Shown one piece after another: positions 41,368 to 50,428 of a DNA stretch of 61,217 bases (the stretch's first letter is position 1; each line of letters opens with the position of its first letter). The notes beneath the pieces were generated by a model. The model saw nothing but the letters and a program-made list of their open reading frames with translations, was not told the DNA's origin and searched no databases. The position numbers and the translations under genes are program-made. Source of the DNA: Acidobacteriota bacterium (lineage in GTDB: Bacteria; Acidobacteriota; Terriglobia; Acidiferrales; UBA7541); assembly GCA_027307115.1 (NCBI GenBank), contig DAHUXN010000058.1:1-61217 (forward strand), in the 5' to 3' direction.

Positions 41368-43725
41368 CTAATTGGTAAAGCCAACCTGCCGCAGCAATCG
41401 TGTCAAACGGGGGTCGCCTCGCAAAGGGTCGATCGCGCCGTCGACTTTTAGCCAGGCCAAGTAGCGGTCGTGCTGACGAAAAGCTTTGTCGAGCCAATTA
41501 AAAGCTTCGTCCTTTTGACCCAACGCCGCATAGATCGTCGCGAAGAAATAGGGCGACACATAAGTGTGGGCCGACAATTGGCGGAGTTGTTCGATAATTT
41601 TGCGCGCGTCAGCTTTTTTTCCAGCCGCAGCGTACGCCCGGCCCAGGCCGACAACCCGGGTGGGGTCGCCATTTGAAAACCCACTGGCTTTCTGAGCTGC
41701 TTCTATGGCTTTTGGGTATTCTCCCTCAGCGAGGTAACTTGTTCCCAGGCAGTCGTACGCCCCGACCGAATTCGCATCGAGTTTCAGAAGACTTTGGCAT
41801 TGCGCAATTGCCTTGTCATACTGGCGGGAATAGTAGTAGACCCATCCGGCCGTGATTTGTGTCCAGATGTTTAGAGGATCAATCTGCTGTGCGTGCTGGA
41901 TTTCTGTAATTGCCTGGTCCGTTCGCCCCATTGCAGCCAGAAAATACGAATACGTACGGTGAGCTTCTGCGTCGCTCGGACTTAGCTCCAATGCGTGTCG
42001 CAATTCCTGTTCGGCGCCGGTCCAATCCCAATCGGCATAAAACCGAATCGCTCCTAGAGTTGTGTGCGCCTGTGCAAGATTGGGATCGAGTTCCAAGGCT
42101 TGTTGTGCATAATGTCTGGCCTGTGGCATGGCCACGCTGGGATCGAGTTGAGAGTTCGACCAATAGTACTCAGCCAGACCGGCATATGCCGGCGCGTAAT
42201 TCGGGTCGATCCGGATTGCTTCCTCAAACGATTGTTTGGCAATCCACTGCTGTGCGGGCGTGCCTTTATTTAGCGCGTTCCCCTCGAGATACGCCTCGTG
42301 TGCCCTTGGATTTACAGATCGGGCGTTTGCGAGCCGCGCTTGCTCGTCCGGAGTCAATGTCACTTTCACTTCGCTGGCGATGGTTCGCGCCACATCTTCT
42401 TGCAAGCTCAGCACGTCCTTCAAATTTCGGTCGTAATCTTGCGTCCAAAGCAGATTGCCATTCGAAACCTGGATCAGTCGCGCGGTGATGCGCACGCGAT
42501 CATTGGACCGCATCACCGAGCCTTCAACGATTGCATCCACGTGCAATTGCTTCGCGATTTGAGGCAGCGATTCGCGCGAGTTCTCATAGCTCATTACGGA
42601 TGTTTGCGAAACCACGCGCAGCTCGCTGATCTGCGCCAATTGCGTGGTCAGTTCCTCCGTCATTCCTTCGGTGAAATATGCTTGCTGAGGGTCGCCGGAA
42701 AGATTTTTGAGCGGGAGTACGGCCAATGAACGTATTTGTGTAGAACTCGCGCGTGCGGCCGCTTGGCGCTCGCGCCATGCACGAACACCCAAACCAAGCG
42801 CGATTAGCAACGCGATGCTCATCGCAATGGCGGTAAACTCTACCGTTCTTCTACCACGCGGAGCTGGCTTCGCCGCCAGCGTCATCGGAGCTGAACTAGG
42901 CGTTTGCAGCCGCCGCAAATCAACTTCCAATTCTTTCGCGGACTGGTAGCGATTCTCCGGCTCCTTCTCCAGACATTTCAGAATGATTCGCTCGAGCTCT
43001 GAAGAGATTTTTGGGTTAAGCAGACGCGGCGGCACGGGGCGCTCGCGAACGATCGCATCAATCAGCCGGGACGGCAGCGTTTCCTCGCACGGCCGCTGGC
43101 CCGTGGCCATTTCGTAGAGCACGGCGCCAAACGAGAAGATATCGCTGCGCGCCCCCGCCGCCTCGCCCTTCAATTGTTCGGGCGACATATACGGCAACGT
43201 GCCGGCGCCGCCGTGAGCGCCGGTGATGCTTTGTGTTGGGTCGGTATCACCGGCACGGAAAAGCTTCGCGATTCCGAAGTCGAGAACCTTCGCGCGGTCC
43301 TTCGGCGCGATGACGATATTCCCCGGTTTAAGATCGCGATGGACGATGCCGCGCTCGTGCGCCTCCTCCAACGCTTGTGCCACCTGTGTGGCTATCAGCA
43401 GCAACTCTTTTTCCGGCAGTGGTCCCATTTCCAACTTCTGTGCAAGGGACGTCCCCGCGACGCATTCCATCACCAAAAAGTCGGCGCCGCCTTCTGTGTC
43501 AAATTCGTGGACTGTCGCGATGTTTGGGTGGTTAAGTTTTGCGAGAAGCAGAGCTTCGTTGCGAAAGTGCCGCCGCGCTTTCTCGTCTTTCAGCAGGCCG
43601 GGCGGCAAGACTTTAAGGGCGACGTCGCGGTCAAGCTGTTCATCGCGTGCGCGATAAACCTCGCCCATTCCGCCGGCGCCTATTTTCTCGACGATGCGAT
43701 AATGGCCCAGCGTTCGGCCAATCAT
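41368..43725 (-). CDS. Membrane Ser/Thr protein kinase with FlgO-like and TPR domains
   Basis: 785 residues from ATG 43725 (frame open further, but the domain starts at GHYRIVEKIGAGGMGEVYRA a few residues later). Hanks-type kinase: IGAGGMGEVYRARD, VALKVL, HRDLKPGN, LDFGIAKL, YMSPEQL, DIFSFGAVLYEM. One membrane helix (FTAIAMSIALLIALGLGVRAW) follows. The outer part starts with a FlgO/adenylate-cyclase-associated beta region (FTEGMTEELTTQLAQISELRVVSQTS..., GSVMRSNDRVRITARLI) and about seven TPRs. This kinase-TM-TPR design is very common in Acidobacteriota. It would sense an extracytoplasmic signal and phosphorylate unknown targets. Confidence 0.93.
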   Translation of the reverse strand: MIGRTLGHYRIVEKIGAGGMGEVYRARDEQLDRDVALKVLPPGLLKDEKARRHFRNEALLLAKLNHPNIATVHEFDTEGGADFLVMECVAGTSLAQKLEMGPLPEKELLLIATQVAQALEEAHERGIVHRDLKPGNIVIAPKDRAKVLDFGIAKLFRAGDTDPTQSITGAHGGAGTLPYMSPEQLKGEAAGARSDIFSFGAVLYEMATGQRPCEETLPSRLIDAIVRERPVPPRLLNPKISSELERIILKCLEKEPENRYQSAKELEVDLRRLQTPSSAPMTLAAKPAPRGRRTVEFTAIAMSIALLIALGLGVRAWRERQAAARASSTQIRSLAVLPLKNLSGDPQQAYFTEGMTEELTTQLAQISELRVVSQTSVMSYENSRESLPQIAKQLHVDAIVEGSVMRSNDRVRITARLIQVSNGNLLWTQDYDRNLKDVLSLQEDVARTIASEVKVTLTPDEQARLANARSVNPRAHEAYLEGNALNKGTPAQQWIAKQSFEEAIRIDPNYAPAYAGLAEYYWSNSQLDPSVAMPQARHYAQQALELDPNLAQAHTTLGAIRFYADWDWTGAEQELRHALELSPSDAEAHRTYSYFLAAMGRTDQAITEIQHAQQIDPLNIWTQITAGWVYYYSRQYDKAIAQCQSLLKLDANSVGAYDCLGTSYLAEGEYPKAIEAAQKASGFSNGDPTRVVGLGRAYAAAGKKADARKIIEQLRQLSAHTYVSPYFFATIYAALGQKDEAFNWLDKAFRQHDRYLAWLKVDGAIDPLRGDPRLTRLLRQVGFTN

Positions 43726-43876
43726 GTGGAGGGGGACATCTCCGTTGCGCCATCTTACGGCCTGGCCGTTAGTTGAGTCAACGCCGTGCCGCTCCTGGCC
43801 AACCCGCGATTTCTGCCGCGAGTGATAACGTTCGGCGCGGATAAGGTAGACTACTTTATTGAGGCTCCTTCCTCGC

Positions 43877-45034
43877 ATGTTTGCCGATCGGACAAGCTGG
43901 AACCTTACAACCAACCGTCTCGCCAAGGCCCTTTCCCAGCATCGCGCAAAGGGCAGACCGTTATTCGATCTCACGGTCTCGAATCCCACCGAATGCGGAT
44001 TTGTTTACGACAATGGCGCGATCCTCCAGGCGCTTTCAAATCCAGCGGCGACAATCTACCAACCTGAACCCCGCGGTTTGGCAACGGCGCGTCGCGCGAT
44101 TGCCGAATACTACGCCGCGCGCGGCTGCGATGTTCCCGCGGAAGACATCCTTCTCACCACCAGCACCAGCGAGGCGTATTCATTCGTTTTCCGCCTGCTC
44201 TGCAACCCGGGGGACGAACTGCTCATTCCGGCTCCCAGCTATCCGCTCTTCGATTTTCTTGCCGATATCCAAGACGTAAAACTTATCCGGTACCCGCTTT
44301 TTTATGACCACGGCTGGGAAATTGATTTTCACGCCCTGGAGCGGGCAATCACTCCTGGCACGCGCGGCGTCATTGTTGTCCATCCGAATAATCCGACGGG
44401 GCATTACACAAATTCTGCCGCGATGAAGCATTTGAACGGTATTTGCTTTGCCAAAAATATGGCCATCATTGCCGACGAGGTATTTTTGGATTTCTCGCTG
44501 ACGCAAGAGTTGCATCCAAGCTTCGCTGCCAATCGCGAAGCGCTCACTTTCACAATGAGCGGGCTATCCAAGATCGCCGGCTTGCCGCAGATGAAAGCCG
44601 CATGGCTGATCACAAGCGGCCCCGAACAGTGGAAATCGCAAGCGTGCGCACGCTTGGACGTTGTCGCGGATGCGTATCTCTCGATGAATGCGCCAATACA
44701 ATTGGCAGTCCCGTCATTTTTGCAGCAGCGCACGGCGTTTCAAGAACAATTGATGGCGCGCGTTCGCGGCAACCTCCGCGAGCTTGACCGTCAGATTGCC
44801 GCGCAAGATTCGTGCAGCCGATTGGAAGTCGAAGGCGGCTGGTACGTCGTCCTTCGCGTGCCTGCGACACGTTCGGATGAAGATCTCGCGGTCGATCTGC
44901 TGGAGAGCAGCGACGTCTATGTTCATCCCGGCCACTTTTACGATTTTCCGAGCGATGGCTATTTGATCGCGAGCCTAATCACGCCCGAGCACGATTTCGC
45001 GGAAGGAATCAAGTACCTCCTCGCGCGATTCTGA
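43877..45034 (+). CDS. Class I/II PLP-dependent aminotransferase
   Basis: 385 residues from ATG 43877 (an in-frame TTG is at 43859). Fold type I: NPTEC near the N-terminus, YQPEPRGLATARRAIAEYY (the YxxxxG region), PNNPTGHYTN, IIADEVFLDF with the PLP Asp, and Schiff-base Lys in MSGLSKIAGLPQ. Residue set resembles aspartate/alanine-type aminotransferases or the HisC relatives. Substrate unknown. Divergent from the kinase gene. Confidence 0.9.
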   Translation: MFADRTSWNLTTNRLAKALSQHRAKGRPLFDLTVSNPTECGFVYDNGAILQALSNPAATIYQPEPRGLATARRAIAEYYAARGCDVPAEDILLTTSTSEAYSFVFRLLCNPGDELLIPAPSYPLFDFLADIQDVKLIRYPLFYDHGWEIDFHALERAITPGTRGVIVVHPNNPTGHYTNSAAMKHLNGICFAKNMAIIADEVFLDFSLTQELHPSFAANREALTFTMSGLSKIAGLPQMKAAWLITSGPEQWKSQACARLDVVADAYLSMNAPIQLAVPSFLQQRTAFQEQLMARVRGNLRELDRQIAAQDSCSRLEVEGGWYVVLRVPATRSDEDLAVDLLESSDVYVHPGHFYDFPSDGYLIASLITPEHDFAEGIKYLLARF

Positions 45035-45251
45035 AGACTGCGCAGCCTGCGCCGAACGTCACCGGGCGATCAGCTTTAGCATCAAATGTGAGTAAGAGAG
45101 GGGTTCAAGCGAACTGTTCCTGACGGCACAGAGGTGCACCCCTGCCGCGCCCAGAATAGTTCGTATCCGCATTTTCCGGCACGCGCACGTGCAGCGCAAC
45201 GCGCGGAATCGGATTCGGCCAATAGTGCGCTCATGATGAGGAGACGACGAA

Positions 45252-45401
45252 ATGCTAGCTGCACTCGCTATAATCTTGATTATTCTGTGGTTACTCGGCT
45301 TTTTTGCATTTCATGTGACTACGGCGTTTATTCATTTGGTGCTTATCATTGCTTTGATACTTCTCGTCCTGCATTTCGTGCGAGGTCGATCCTCCGTCTA
45401 A
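45252..45401 (+). CDS. lmo0937-family small membrane protein
   Basis: A 49-residue protein. ATG 45252 has GAGGAG 8 nt upstream. It is almost entirely hydrophobic: two membrane helices (LAALAIILIILWLLGFFAF and IHLVLIIALILLVLHFV) joined by HVTTAF and ended by RGRSSV. This is the lmo0937 family pattern. The function is unknown; family members are often near stress-response genes. Followed by a strong hairpin. Confidence 0.88.
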   Translation: MLAALAIILIILWLLGFFAFHVTTAFIHLVLIIALILLVLHFVRGRSSV

Positions 45402-45422
45402 GAAAGCGCGCTCGCTGGTAGC

Positions 45423-45467
45423 TCGGCGGTCGGGCGGAGCTTGCCTCTCTCCGCCGGCCCGCCGAGC
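45423..45467 (+). terminator. Strong GC hairpin after the small membrane protein gene
   Basis: An 18-bp stem, 45423-45440 against 45450-45467 with two mismatches, and a 9-nt loop. The flanks GCTGGTAG...TTGCCAGC can extend it. There is no T-run, so it may be a factor-assisted terminator, an mRNA-stabilising end, or a repeat. Confidence 0.55.
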
Positions 45468-45749
45468 CGGAGTTGCCAGCCAGAAGAACTTTGACCCTAC
45501 GCTTGGATTTGTGCTCTCCTTCGTTTCTTTCACAATGCAGCATTTCTGCTCGGACTGAAAAGAAAATTGTGCACGGAAAGTCCTGTATGCTCGATAAATT
45601 CATACCCGTAACTCTGTAGAGCATTTCGCGTGACGATCTGAATTCGAACCGTGTAAAAAAGTCTTGTTTGGTCATAAATCCATAACTGCCTTTCGATAGG
45701 ATTTTGTTAAGTCCACAAAATAAATGCAGATACAGACGCGCCAGTGTTT
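45468..45749. other. Intergenic, no gene seen
   Basis: About 280 bp of lower-GC sequence between the hairpin and a sigma-54-like promoter. No gene or repeat was recognised. Confidence 0.5.
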
Positions 45750-45765
45750 TGGCAGCCCTCTTGCA
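45750..45765 (+). promoter_or_regulatory. Sigma-54-like promoter of the DUF5818 gene
   Basis: TGGCAGCCCTCTTGCA: the invariant GG and GC with 10 bp between them, and TGGCA and TTGCA both matching the -24/-12 consensus. It is about 60 nt before the start codon. Confidence 0.6.
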
Positions 45766-45826
45766 TTATCCGTGTGTGACGCCGTTGAACTGGCGGAACG
45801 CGACACGAAAGCGTGGAGGTTCTGAA

Positions 45827-46171
45827 ATGAAGAAGAGTCGGTTCTTTTTGCGCATTATTTGTGCGACGGCTTTCACGGTAAGTATGGGTTCGCTGAGCCA
45901 TACCACATTTGCGCAATCCCCCGCGTTTGTGAGATCTGCTCATGCCCAGGCACAAGCGCAGCAGCAGTCCGTGCAGAAATTTCAGGGCACAATCGTCAAG
46001 TCCAAGGACAAATATATTCTGCAGGACAAAATGTCGGGCGCCACCTATCAGCTTGACAATCAGGACAAAGCGAAGGAATTCGCCGGCAGAGACGTAAAGG
46101 TGACAGGAACACTCGATCCAAGCACGAATACGATTCAGGTTTCCGACATTCGATCCCAGAGTGGGCAATGA
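45827..46171 (+). CDS. Exported DUF5818-type small protein
   Basis: 114 residues from ATG 45827 (GGAGG 7 nt upstream). Signal peptide: KKSRFFLRIICATAFTVSMGSL ... TTFA then QSP. After a Gln/Ala-rich linker (AHAQAQAQQQ) comes a compact OB-like beta domain: KFQGTIVKSKDKYILQDKMSGATYQLDNQDKAKEFAGRDVKVTGTLDPSTNTIQVSDI. This matches DUF5818, a small secreted domain frequent in Acidobacteriota. The role is unknown; a sigma-54-like promoter upstream suggests environmental control. Confidence 0.82.
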   Translation: MKKSRFFLRIICATAFTVSMGSLSHTTFAQSPAFVRSAHAQAQAQQQSVQKFQGTIVKSKDKYILQDKMSGATYQLDNQDKAKEFAGRDVKVTGTLDPSTNTIQVSDIRSQSGQ

Positions 46172-46482
46172 TAGCCCGTGCCTGCGGCAATCTTTCGCCA
46201 CGCCACAGTGGGGCAGTCGGCGAGGCAGCCTTCTCCCGCAGAAAGAACAAACAGCCGTAAGTAAAGTGTCGGCACTTCCGGCCCGGTCGTGATGTCCTGC
46301 GCTCGTTTGGGGCGCCGCAGGCAATCTACGAGGTCGTGAGCAGAAGGCGGGAGCGGCTCGGACCGGCTCGGAAGTGTCGAAGATGATTCGAAGGACTCGC
46401 GATGGCGACGCTGAATGTTGAGCCACCTTCTGCCTTAAGGCCGCTTTCGAAGAGAGGCATATCCATGAAGGGAGGCAAACTC
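46172..46482. other. Intergenic, only weak signals
   Basis: 310 bp. Two adjacent copies of CGGCTCGGA lie at 46354-46362 and 46364-46372, and a weak -24/-12-like site at 46308-46323. No gene recognised. Confidence 0.4.
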
Positions 46483-46905
46483 ATGTTGTCTCAGTCAGGT
46501 TATTCAGACCTGGGAACGGCATCATCAGGGAACGCAATCAGCGAGCAGATAAAGCGTCTGCGGAAGTTATGGGCCGAAGCCTTCAACGCGCGAGATCTGG
46601 AGAGTTCGCTCCTTTTTTATGCGGACGACGCCGTCGTGTTGCCGTCCAACGGAATTGCCGTGCGAGGGGCTGAGGCGATTCGGGATTTGCTCAAATCAAT
46701 GTTCGATGCAGGTCATTCACAAGGTAGATTCGAGCAGAGCCAGATTGAATATGCGGGGAACATGGCGGTCGAAGTCGGCGACTACAAAGTGGTGATACAT
46801 GCAGACGGTGGCGCACGACAGGACACGGGAAGATACATGGCCACATGGCGTCGCCAGCAGGATGGTGAATTCAGAATCACAGTGAACGTGTGGTCCACGT
46901 ATTGA
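46483..46905 (+). CDS. SnoaL/NTF2-like (SgcJ/EcaC-type) protein
   Basis: 140 residues from ATG 46483, with GGGAGG 7 nt upstream; ATG 46465 is an alternative with GAGAGG. The NTF2-like fold is plain: QIKRLRKLWAEAFNARDLESSLLFYADDAVVLPSNGIAVRGAEAIRDLLKSMF, then QSQIEYAGNMAVEVGDYKVVI and GRYMATWRRQQDGEFRITVNVWS. Such proteins are small-molecule isomerases or ligand binders; the substrate is unknown. It sits among small stress-type genes. Confidence 0.85.
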   Translation: MLSQSGYSDLGTASSGNAISEQIKRLRKLWAEAFNARDLESSLLFYADDAVVLPSNGIAVRGAEAIRDLLKSMFDAGHSQGRFEQSQIEYAGNMAVEVGDYKVVIHADGGARQDTGRYMATWRRQQDGEFRITVNVWSTY

Positions 46906-46986
46906 TATTCCGAGAAAATCGCTTTTCTGCATGTCCAAAGTTCCCGAACCGGAGCAACTTTGGGTCCTCGAGCTGGCTCGGAAAAA

Positions 46987-47637
46987 CTATAAAGTGCCTT
47001 CGCGAGTGTCTTGTTCCTGTGACGTCCTAATCACGGCAACTACAGTAAGGCCATGGGTCCACGGCGTACGCAGACCTGTTTCCGTCAATTTGTAGCGATA
47101 ACCTCTCAAATAACCCACGATTTCCTCAGGCGTGTAAACGCTAACACGCACGCCCATCATGCCTCCGAAAAATGAGTGGATGCTGGCCCAGAAGCTGGAC
47201 CGGGGAATCGTGACAATCACGCATTTTCTTGCCAGCGAAATGCAGCGTGCCAAAAACATCTTCGCGTCACTCACGCAATCGAGCACACCGATGGCTATGA
47301 CGGCGTCGAAGCGACGGTCGGGTGCGTACGAGAAGAAGTCCGATTCCACAAGCGTTATATTGCGCGTGGCAGCGCTTAGGATTCGCTCGCGCAAAATGCG
47401 CGTCATGCCCAGCGATCGTTCGAGTGCTGTAACACTTTGCACGCGGCAGGCAATATCGAAAGTATAGAAGCCCGTGCCAGCGCCGACTTCGAGAACCTCA
47501 TCCGCTCCATTAAGGTTTTCCGCGAATGTTCGAAGGAGAGTTTGTTGCTCTTGATACCGGATGCTACGGATTATCGGCAGCCGTAGCACGTACTCGTAAA
47601 GTTGTGGGAAGCCGCTTTTGAGAAACAGGTCATCCAT
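46987..47637 (-). CDS. Class I SAM-dependent methyltransferase
   Basis: 216 residues from ATG 47637; the frame is open to 47700 and the start is uncertain because neither has a good ribosome site. SAM motif I is ADEVLEVGAGTGFYTFDIA, followed by SVTALERSLGM (acidic ribose-binding residue), FDAVIAIGVLDCVSD (motif IV) and RKCVIVTIPRSSFWASIHSFFGG. It resembles UbiE/type-11 small-molecule methyltransferases. Substrate unknown. Divergent from transketolase. Confidence 0.82.
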   Translation of the reverse strand: MDDLFLKSGFPQLYEYVLRLPIIRSIRYQEQQTLLRTFAENLNGADEVLEVGAGTGFYTFDIACRVQSVTALERSLGMTRILRERILSAATRNITLVESDFFSYAPDRRFDAVIAIGVLDCVSDAKMFLARCISLARKCVIVTIPRSSFWASIHSFFGGMMGVRVSVYTPEEIVGYLRGYRYKLTETGLRTPWTHGLTVVAVIRTSQEQDTREGTL

Positions 47638-47739
47638 GGAGCACGTCGCGCAATCCAATTTCAAAGCCAATTTTACATGATGTGTTGTCACGCGCTTCAC
47701 GGCATCAGCTGTTTTTTCAGACGAACGCCAAAGGGTTCA

Positions 47740-47769
47740 TTCGCCAGAACGCTTACAAAGAGATAAAAT
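47740..47769 (+). promoter_or_regulatory. Possible promoter of the pentose phosphate operon
   Basis: TTCGCC (47740-47745), 18-bp spacer, TAAAAT (47764-47769), 80 nt before the transketolase start. The -35 box is weak. Confidence 0.35.
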
Positions 47770-47849
47770 CAAAGATGCGACGGATGACGTGCAGCTGATG
47801 CGGAATTGCTGCCTTCGCATCTAATCAGAATCGAGGCGATGCCAGACAC

Positions 47850-49934
47850 ATGGACGCTCACGCCCAAATGACGACCTCTCAAGGGAGTATCGATCAGCTT
47901 TGTATCAATACCATCCGCACTCTTTCCATGGACGCTGTGCAACAAGCGAACTCGGGACATCCAGGCACGCCGATGGCTCTCGCGCCAGTCGCTTACACAC
48001 TGTGGCAACGCTTTTTGCGCTTCGATCCGGATGATCCGATTTGGCCCAACCGCGACCGTTTCGTTCTGTCGAATGGTCACGCTTCAATGTTGCTCTATTC
48101 CCTGTTGCATCTCGCAGGCGTCAAGGCCGTGAATCCGAAGTACGAGCAACTCGGCGAATTGTCAGTGAAGCTCGAAGACATCAAGCGCTTCCGCCAGCTC
48201 GACAGCAAATGTCCGGGCCATCCGGAATATCGCTGGACTTCGGGCGTCGAGACGACGACGGGCCCTCTCGGGCAAGGCGTGGCGAACAGCGTGGGAATGG
48301 CAATTGCCAGCGATTGGCTGGCGCGATTTTTCAATCGGCCCGAATTTGAGATGTTCAATTTCAAGATTTACGCGATTTGCGGCGATGGCGACATGATGGA
48401 AGGAATTTCCGGCGAAGCAGCCTCTCTCGCGGGGCACCTGAAACTTTCGAACTTGTGCTGGATTTACGACAACAATCACATCACGATCGAAGGCAACACC
48501 GAACTGGCGTTCGATGAGGACGTAGCGACGCGATTTGTGGGCTACGGCTGGAACGTCACGCGCGTGGTCGACGCGAACGACATGGAAATGCTGAGCCGCG
48601 CCTACACCACCTTTCTGCGCACGCACGATCGCCCGACGCTGATTATCGTCGATAGCCATATCGCCTACGGAGCTCCGAATAAACAGGACACGAGCGCCGC
48701 TCACGGCGAGCCGCTGGGCGAACAAGAGATCCGCCTGACGAAAAAAAATTACGGCTGGCCCGAGGACGCGAAATTTCTGGTACCCGATGGCGTGCGCGAG
48801 AATTTCGACGCCGGGATTGGTAAGCGCGGAAGAGAACTTCGCGCCGGTTGGATGAGCTTGTTTGACGCGTACAAAGCCAAATTCCCGGACCTTGCGGCGC
48901 GCGTGTTGCAAATGCAGCATCGCGAACTGCCGGAAAGCTGGGACAGGAGTTTGCCGGTCTTTCCGGCGGACGCGAAGGGAATCGCCAGCCGCGATTCCTC
49001 GGCGAAGGTCTTGAATGCCGTTGCTCAAAATATTCCGTGGCTAATTGGTGGCTCGGCGGATCTGGCGCCGTCGACCAAGACGCGCCTCACCTTTGACGGA
49101 GCGGGCGATTTTGAAGCGGAAAATTACAACGCGCGCAATTTCCATTTTGGCATACGCGAGCACGCCATGGGCGCGGTACTGAACGGGCTATCGCTCTCGA
49201 AAATACGGCCGTTCGGCTCCACATTCCTGATTTTCAGCGATTACATGCGCGAGCCAATCCGCCTGAGCGCGGTGATGGAAGTGCCGGTAATTTACGTGTT
49301 CACGCACGATTCAATCGGAGTGGGCGAAGACGGGCCAACACATCAGCCAATCGAGCAACTCGTCGCGCTGCGCGCAATTCCGGGACTGATCACGCTGCGT
49401 CCCGCGGACGCCAATGAAGTGACGGAGGCGTGGAAAGTAATCTTGCAACTCCATCATGAGCCAGCGGCGCTGGTGCTCAGCCGCCAGGCGCTCCCTACGC
49501 TCGACCGGACGAAATATGCATCAGCGGCGGGTTTGGCGAAGGGCGCATATATCTTGGCCGAAGCGGAAGGCGGCAAGCCGGAGGTTCTGCTTCTCGCGAC
49601 AGGCAGCGAAGTTTCATTGGCAATCGAGGCGTACGAACGGCTGAAGGCGGATGGAGTCAGCGCGCGCGTGGTCAGCATGCCCTCGTGGGAGATATTCGAT
49701 CACCAGTCGCAGGAATATCGCGACACCGTGCTCCCGCCGGAAGTCGCCGCACGAATATCCATCGAGCAGGCGTCGACGATGGGATGGGCGCGATACGTTG
49801 GCCCCAAGGGACAATCGATCGGAATGCACACCTTTGGCGCATCCGCGCCGCTCAAGGAGTTGCAAAAGAAATTCGGATTTATGCCCGAGCGTGTGGTCGC
49901 AACAGCGAAAGAGCTGCTGGGAAAGGCGAGGTAA
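47850..49934 (+). CDS. tkt: Transketolase
   Basis: 694 residues. Moves two-carbon units between sugar phosphates with thiamine diphosphate. The N-terminal part has NSGHPGTPMALAPVAY, the ThDP motif GDGDMMEGISGEAASLAGH ... NLCWIYDNNHITIEG, the middle part HAMGAVLNGLSL and TFLIFSDYMREPIRLSAVM, and HDSIGVGEDGPTHQPIEQLVALRAIPG. ATG 47850 is used, ATG 47868 is possible. It is the first gene of a six-gene operon and ends 3 nt before rpiB. Confidence 0.96.
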   Translation: MDAHAQMTTSQGSIDQLCINTIRTLSMDAVQQANSGHPGTPMALAPVAYTLWQRFLRFDPDDPIWPNRDRFVLSNGHASMLLYSLLHLAGVKAVNPKYEQLGELSVKLEDIKRFRQLDSKCPGHPEYRWTSGVETTTGPLGQGVANSVGMAIASDWLARFFNRPEFEMFNFKIYAICGDGDMMEGISGEAASLAGHLKLSNLCWIYDNNHITIEGNTELAFDEDVATRFVGYGWNVTRVVDANDMEMLSRAYTTFLRTHDRPTLIIVDSHIAYGAPNKQDTSAAHGEPLGEQEIRLTKKNYGWPEDAKFLVPDGVRENFDAGIGKRGRELRAGWMSLFDAYKAKFPDLAARVLQMQHRELPESWDRSLPVFPADAKGIASRDSSAKVLNAVAQNIPWLIGGSADLAPSTKTRLTFDGAGDFEAENYNARNFHFGIREHAMGAVLNGLSLSKIRPFGSTFLIFSDYMREPIRLSAVMEVPVIYVFTHDSIGVGEDGPTHQPIEQLVALRAIPGLITLRPADANEVTEAWKVILQLHHEPAALVLSRQALPTLDRTKYASAAGLAKGAYILAEAEGGKPEVLLLATGSEVSLAIEAYERLKADGVSARVVSMPSWEIFDHQSQEYRDTVLPPEVAARISIEQASTMGWARYVGPKGQSIGMHTFGASAPLKELQKKFGFMPERVVATAKELLGKAR

Positions 49935-49937
49935 ATC

Positions 49938-50423
49938 GTGCGAATCGGAATGGGCGCGGATCATGCGGGATATGTCTTGAAGGACCAGCTCGCGGCGTTC
50001 CTGCGCGACGCGAAACACGACGTGACGGACTTCGGGACGAATGGCCCGGCGCCGGTGGATTACCCCGACTTTGCGCAAGCGGTCGGCGAAGCGCTGATCG
50101 CGGGCCGCATCGAGCGAGGCGTCGTGATTTGCGGAAGCGGCGTGGGAGCCTGCATCGCGGCGAATAAAATCCCAGGCATACGTGCATGCATGTGCCACGA
50201 TTCCTATTCTGCGCATCAGGGAGTCGAGCACGACAATATGAATGTGCTCGTGCTGGGCGCGCGCGTGATTGGCCCAATGCTGGCGCAGGAATTGGTGACG
50301 AATTTCCTTGGGGCGCACTACTGGGGCCACGAAAAAGGCCAGGAGCGCCTCGAACGCAGGGTCGAAAAAATTAAGGCAATCGAGATGAAGTACAGTTTGC
50401 CGGCGAAAACCGGGAAGGGGTAG
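49938..50423 (+). CDS. rpiB: Ribose-5-phosphate isomerase B
   Basis: 161 residues from GTG 49938. Starts RIGMGADHAGYVLKDQLAAFL and contains the RpiB/LacAB signature GVVICGSGVGACIAANKIPGIRAC (the catalytic Cys is the one in VICGSG) and HDNMNVLVLGARVIG. It interconverts ribose-5-phosphate and ribulose-5-phosphate. Packed between tkt (3 nt) and tal/pgi (5 nt). Confidence 0.95.
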   Translation: MRIGMGADHAGYVLKDQLAAFLRDAKHDVTDFGTNGPAPVDYPDFAQAVGEALIAGRIERGVVICGSGVGACIAANKIPGIRACMCHDSYSAHQGVEHDNMNVLVLGARVIGPMLAQELVTNFLGAHYWGHEKGQERLERRVEKIKAIEMKYSLPAKTGKG

Positions 50424-50428
50424 ACGAA

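Noticed and set aside
45124-45138. Possible sigma-54 site CGGCACAGAGGTGCA before the lmo0937-family gene
   Set aside because: The distance between GG and GC is 9 bp, one short of the required 10.
46308-46323. Possible sigma-54 site TGGGGCGCCGCAGGCA before the SnoaL-like gene
   Set aside because: Spacing is right, but the flanking bases TGGCA and TTGCA are not matched; too weak to call in GC-rich DNA.
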